This document shows, in pieces, positions 5,394-6,963 of a stretch of DNA of 6,963 bases (its first letter is position 1; every line of letters begins with the position of its first letter). The stretch comes from Bacteroidota bacterium (lineage in GTDB: Bacteria; Bacteroidota; Bacteroidia; Flavobacteriales; Flavobacteriaceae). The notes below the pieces were generated by a model that was given only the letters and a program-made list of their open reading frames with translations, was not told the DNA's origin and made no database searches. The stretch is from positions 1-6,963 of the forward strand of contig JAEWKB010000041.1 in assembly GCA_023386255.1 (NCBI GenBank). Reading direction: 5' to 3'. The position numbers and the translations under genes were made by a program.

Positions 5394-6963
5394 CTACTCC
5401 CTAAACACATCCTCCGGCCGCTCCAAGTTATCCAGCTTTTGCACATACTCCGGCTCCAGCAGGCTCAGCCCATACTGGTAGGAGGCATTCATCCAGCCAA
5501 AGCCGCTGCGGGTTATGTAGGCAAACTCGGCGCCCACGTTGCCATACTCAGCATCAACCTTATGGGTGCTGTTCACCACATCATATTTTTCGGGTATGGT
5601 GCCGTTGTAGTCCACCGCGTTTTGGGTAATCATGTACAGCCAGCGGTAAATCATTTCGCGGGCTTCGGCTTTATAGCCATAGTTAAGCAGGCCGCGCCAC
5701 AGCAGCATTTGGTGCGGGGCCCAGCCGTTGGGGTAGTCCCATTGGCGCTGTACGGTGTTGGTAGCATACTTATAGGTACTCTCGCGGCTCGAGGCCAGGA
5801 ACCCGCCCTGCGCCTTCAGCTCCCGCATAAGCACCGGCACCATGGCCGCGGCTTCCTCTTTGCTGCACAGCCCCGCCCACAGCGGAAAGAAGTTGGTAGC
5901 CGACATAAAATCGGTACGCTTGCCTGTCTTTATATTATAGTCAAAGTAACACCGCGCCGACTCGTCCCACAGGTGCTGCTTCATCAGCAGCTTGCGGGTG
6001 GCGGCTTTCTCCTGCCAATAGGTGGCACGGTAGGTAGTGCCGTTTTCGGCAGTAAATTCACCCTTAAAATATTCCTTAATAAGATATTCAAAATCGCACT
6101 CATATTTATATAGGAGCGCATTGACGTCGACACTGTTCAGGTCGGCCGCCACATTGTCAAGCCGCCAGCTGGTATCGTGGCCGCTTTCTCGCAGGGTGCG
6201 GTCGTGCACAAAGTAGCGGTCCAGTTCAGCATCTATGATCTTGCCGCTCTTGTATTGCTCCTCAAATTCCAGTATGCTCAGGTTGTACTTTTTGGCGTAA
6301 TCATCAAGCACCTCCCTAAAATGCCCCGGCTCCGTCTCGGGCGGAATCCCCAGCCCGTCGGCATAATAACGGTTAAGGCCTGTTTGCTCAGTGTAGCGTT
6401 TGCCCTGCATCCACACCGTTTCATATTCATGTATAGCCATAGAGAGGCTTTCCGCCAGCCACGCCTTATCCTTTTGCGGCATGGCCTCATACACCTCGCG
6501 TATGAACGACGAGAGGAACGGTGGCTGCGTGCGGGTAAGGTAGTAGGAGCGGTTGGCGTTAAGTATCTTGCCGTAGTACTTTACCTGGTAACAGAAGTTA
6601 TCCACCATAGCTTTTGCCAGGTCAACCCGGCCATCCAGCAGCAGGCCAATACCCTCAAAGTAGCTGTCCCAGCCATACATTTCATTAAACCGCCCACCCG
6701 GAACCACAAAGGGTACGCCTTTGCCATCTACAATCTTCAGCGCCAGTATGCCGGGCTTGCTGTTTATGGAACGTACATATTCGGGCGTAATAACAGGGGG
6801 GAGGATGTTCACCTCAAGGTTACGGCGGCGTTTTTGCAGCTCCAGGAAATATTCAATCCCTACAGTATCATGGTACGGCACATACACCCGCTGGTGTGGG
6901 TCGTGCATTTTTTCATCGGCGGCAATGCGGTCCAGGCCGGCTTCATCAACCGTACGGGTAAGG
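5394..6963 (-). CDS. GH37 alpha,alpha-trehalase, neutral-trehalase-like (N-terminus outside window)
   Basis: The enzyme should hydrolyse trehalose to two glucoses. The frame is open to the right edge: 18 codons (LTRTVDEAGLDRIAADEK) precede the Met at 6908, so the true start lies beyond 6963. Counting from that Met, GH37 signature 1 is PGGRFNEMYGWDSY (70-83) and signature 2 is QWDYPNGWAP (389-398). The likely catalytic acid is D245 in ESGHDTSWR and the base E440 in PEKYDV, by comparison with E. coli TreA D312/E496 and yeast Nth1. Segments such as GLGIPPETEPGHF, FVHDRTLRESGHD, LNSVDVNALLYKYE and VDAEYGNVGAEF resemble fungal neutral trehalase more than TreA/TreF. Whether it is secreted cannot be judged without the N-terminus. 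It ends with TAG at 5396-5394, 160 nt before the ATPase gene. Its G/C-richer composition resembles that of thrS. Confidence 0.93.
   Translation of the reverse strand, partial: LTRTVDEAGLDRIAADEKMHDPHQRVYVPYHDTVGIEYFLELQKRRRNLEVNILPPVITPEYVRSINSKPGILALKIVDGKGVPFVVPGGRFNEMYGWDSYFEGIGLLLDGRVDLAKAMVDNFCYQVKYYGKILNANRSYYLTRTQPPFLSSFIREVYEAMPQKDKAWLAESLSMAIHEYETVWMQGKRYTEQTGLNRYYADGLGIPPETEPGHFREVLDDYAKKYNLSILEFEEQYKSGKIIDAELDRYFVHDRTLRESGHDTSWRLDNVAADLNSVDVNALLYKYECDFEYLIKEYFKGEFTAENGTTYRATYWQEKAATRKLLMKQHLWDESARCYFDYNIKTGKRTDFMSATNFFPLWAGLCSKEEAAAMVPVLMRELKAQGGFLASSRESTYKYATNTVQRQWDYPNGWAPHQMLLWRGLLNYGYKAEAREMIYRWLYMITQNAVDYNGTIPEKYDVVNSTHKVDAEYGNVGAEFAYITRSGFGWMNASYQYGLSLLEPEYVQKLDNLERPEDVFRE

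Noticed and set aside
2982..5396. Near-identical TCGAAA(g/c)TA at both edges of the A/T-rich block, as a possible target duplication
   Set aside because: Only 8 of 9 bases match, the right copy overlaps the trehalase stop codon, and there are no terminal inverted repeats or mobility genes to support an insertion event.
5439..6113. 224-codon open frame on the plus strand within the trehalase
   Set aside because: It is fully antisense to a well-supported GH37 gene, with a low-complexity translation and no family features.

Overview
The window looks like chromosomal DNA from a member of the Bacteroidota, most likely a flavobacterium. Four things suggest this: the protein sequences of IF-3 and ThrRS, the lack of strong Shine-Dalgarno sequences at most starts, a promoter upstream of thrS that fits the flavobacterial TTG-N20-TAnnTTTG pattern, and intergenic repeat families of a type I associate with this phylum. 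All recognised genes lie on the minus strand, so transcription runs from high to low coordinates.

Region 1 (1-2864) is a core translation operon in the order thrS-infC-rpmI, with rplT expected just beyond position 1. ThrRS charges tRNA-Thr, IF-3 controls start-codon and initiator-tRNA selection, and L35 is a large-subunit protein. The promoter is at 2834-2864. infC seems to begin at a non-AUG codon (AUA at 840-838), 24 nt after the thrS stop codon and in the same frame. The 117-nt infC-rpmI gap is rich in short repeats and holds a small hairpin.

Region 2 (2865-3007) is a gene-free spacer with two degenerate repeat-like elements.

Region 3 (3008-about 5390) is a visibly A/T-rich block carrying one gene, a 741-aa ABC/SMC-type ATPase of the PrrC/RloC (AAA_13) kind. 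It has a CPFC zinc hook inside a coiled coil and a C-terminal domain with an R-x3-E...H pattern resembling the anticodon-nuclease triad. It is probably an acquired stand-alone phage-defence gene that cleaves tRNA. Its A/T-rich upstream region holds a 9-bp inverted repeat.

Region 4 (5394-6963, running off the right edge) is a G/C-richer GH37 trehalase that resembles fungal neutral trehalases (Nth1) more than Escherichia coli TreA/TreF. Its N-terminus lies outside the window.

The translation operon is an ordinary housekeeping locus. The candidate defence gene has been placed between it and a trehalose-catabolism gene. The most interesting element is the RloC-like ATPase; nothing else in the window is an obvious partner for it.
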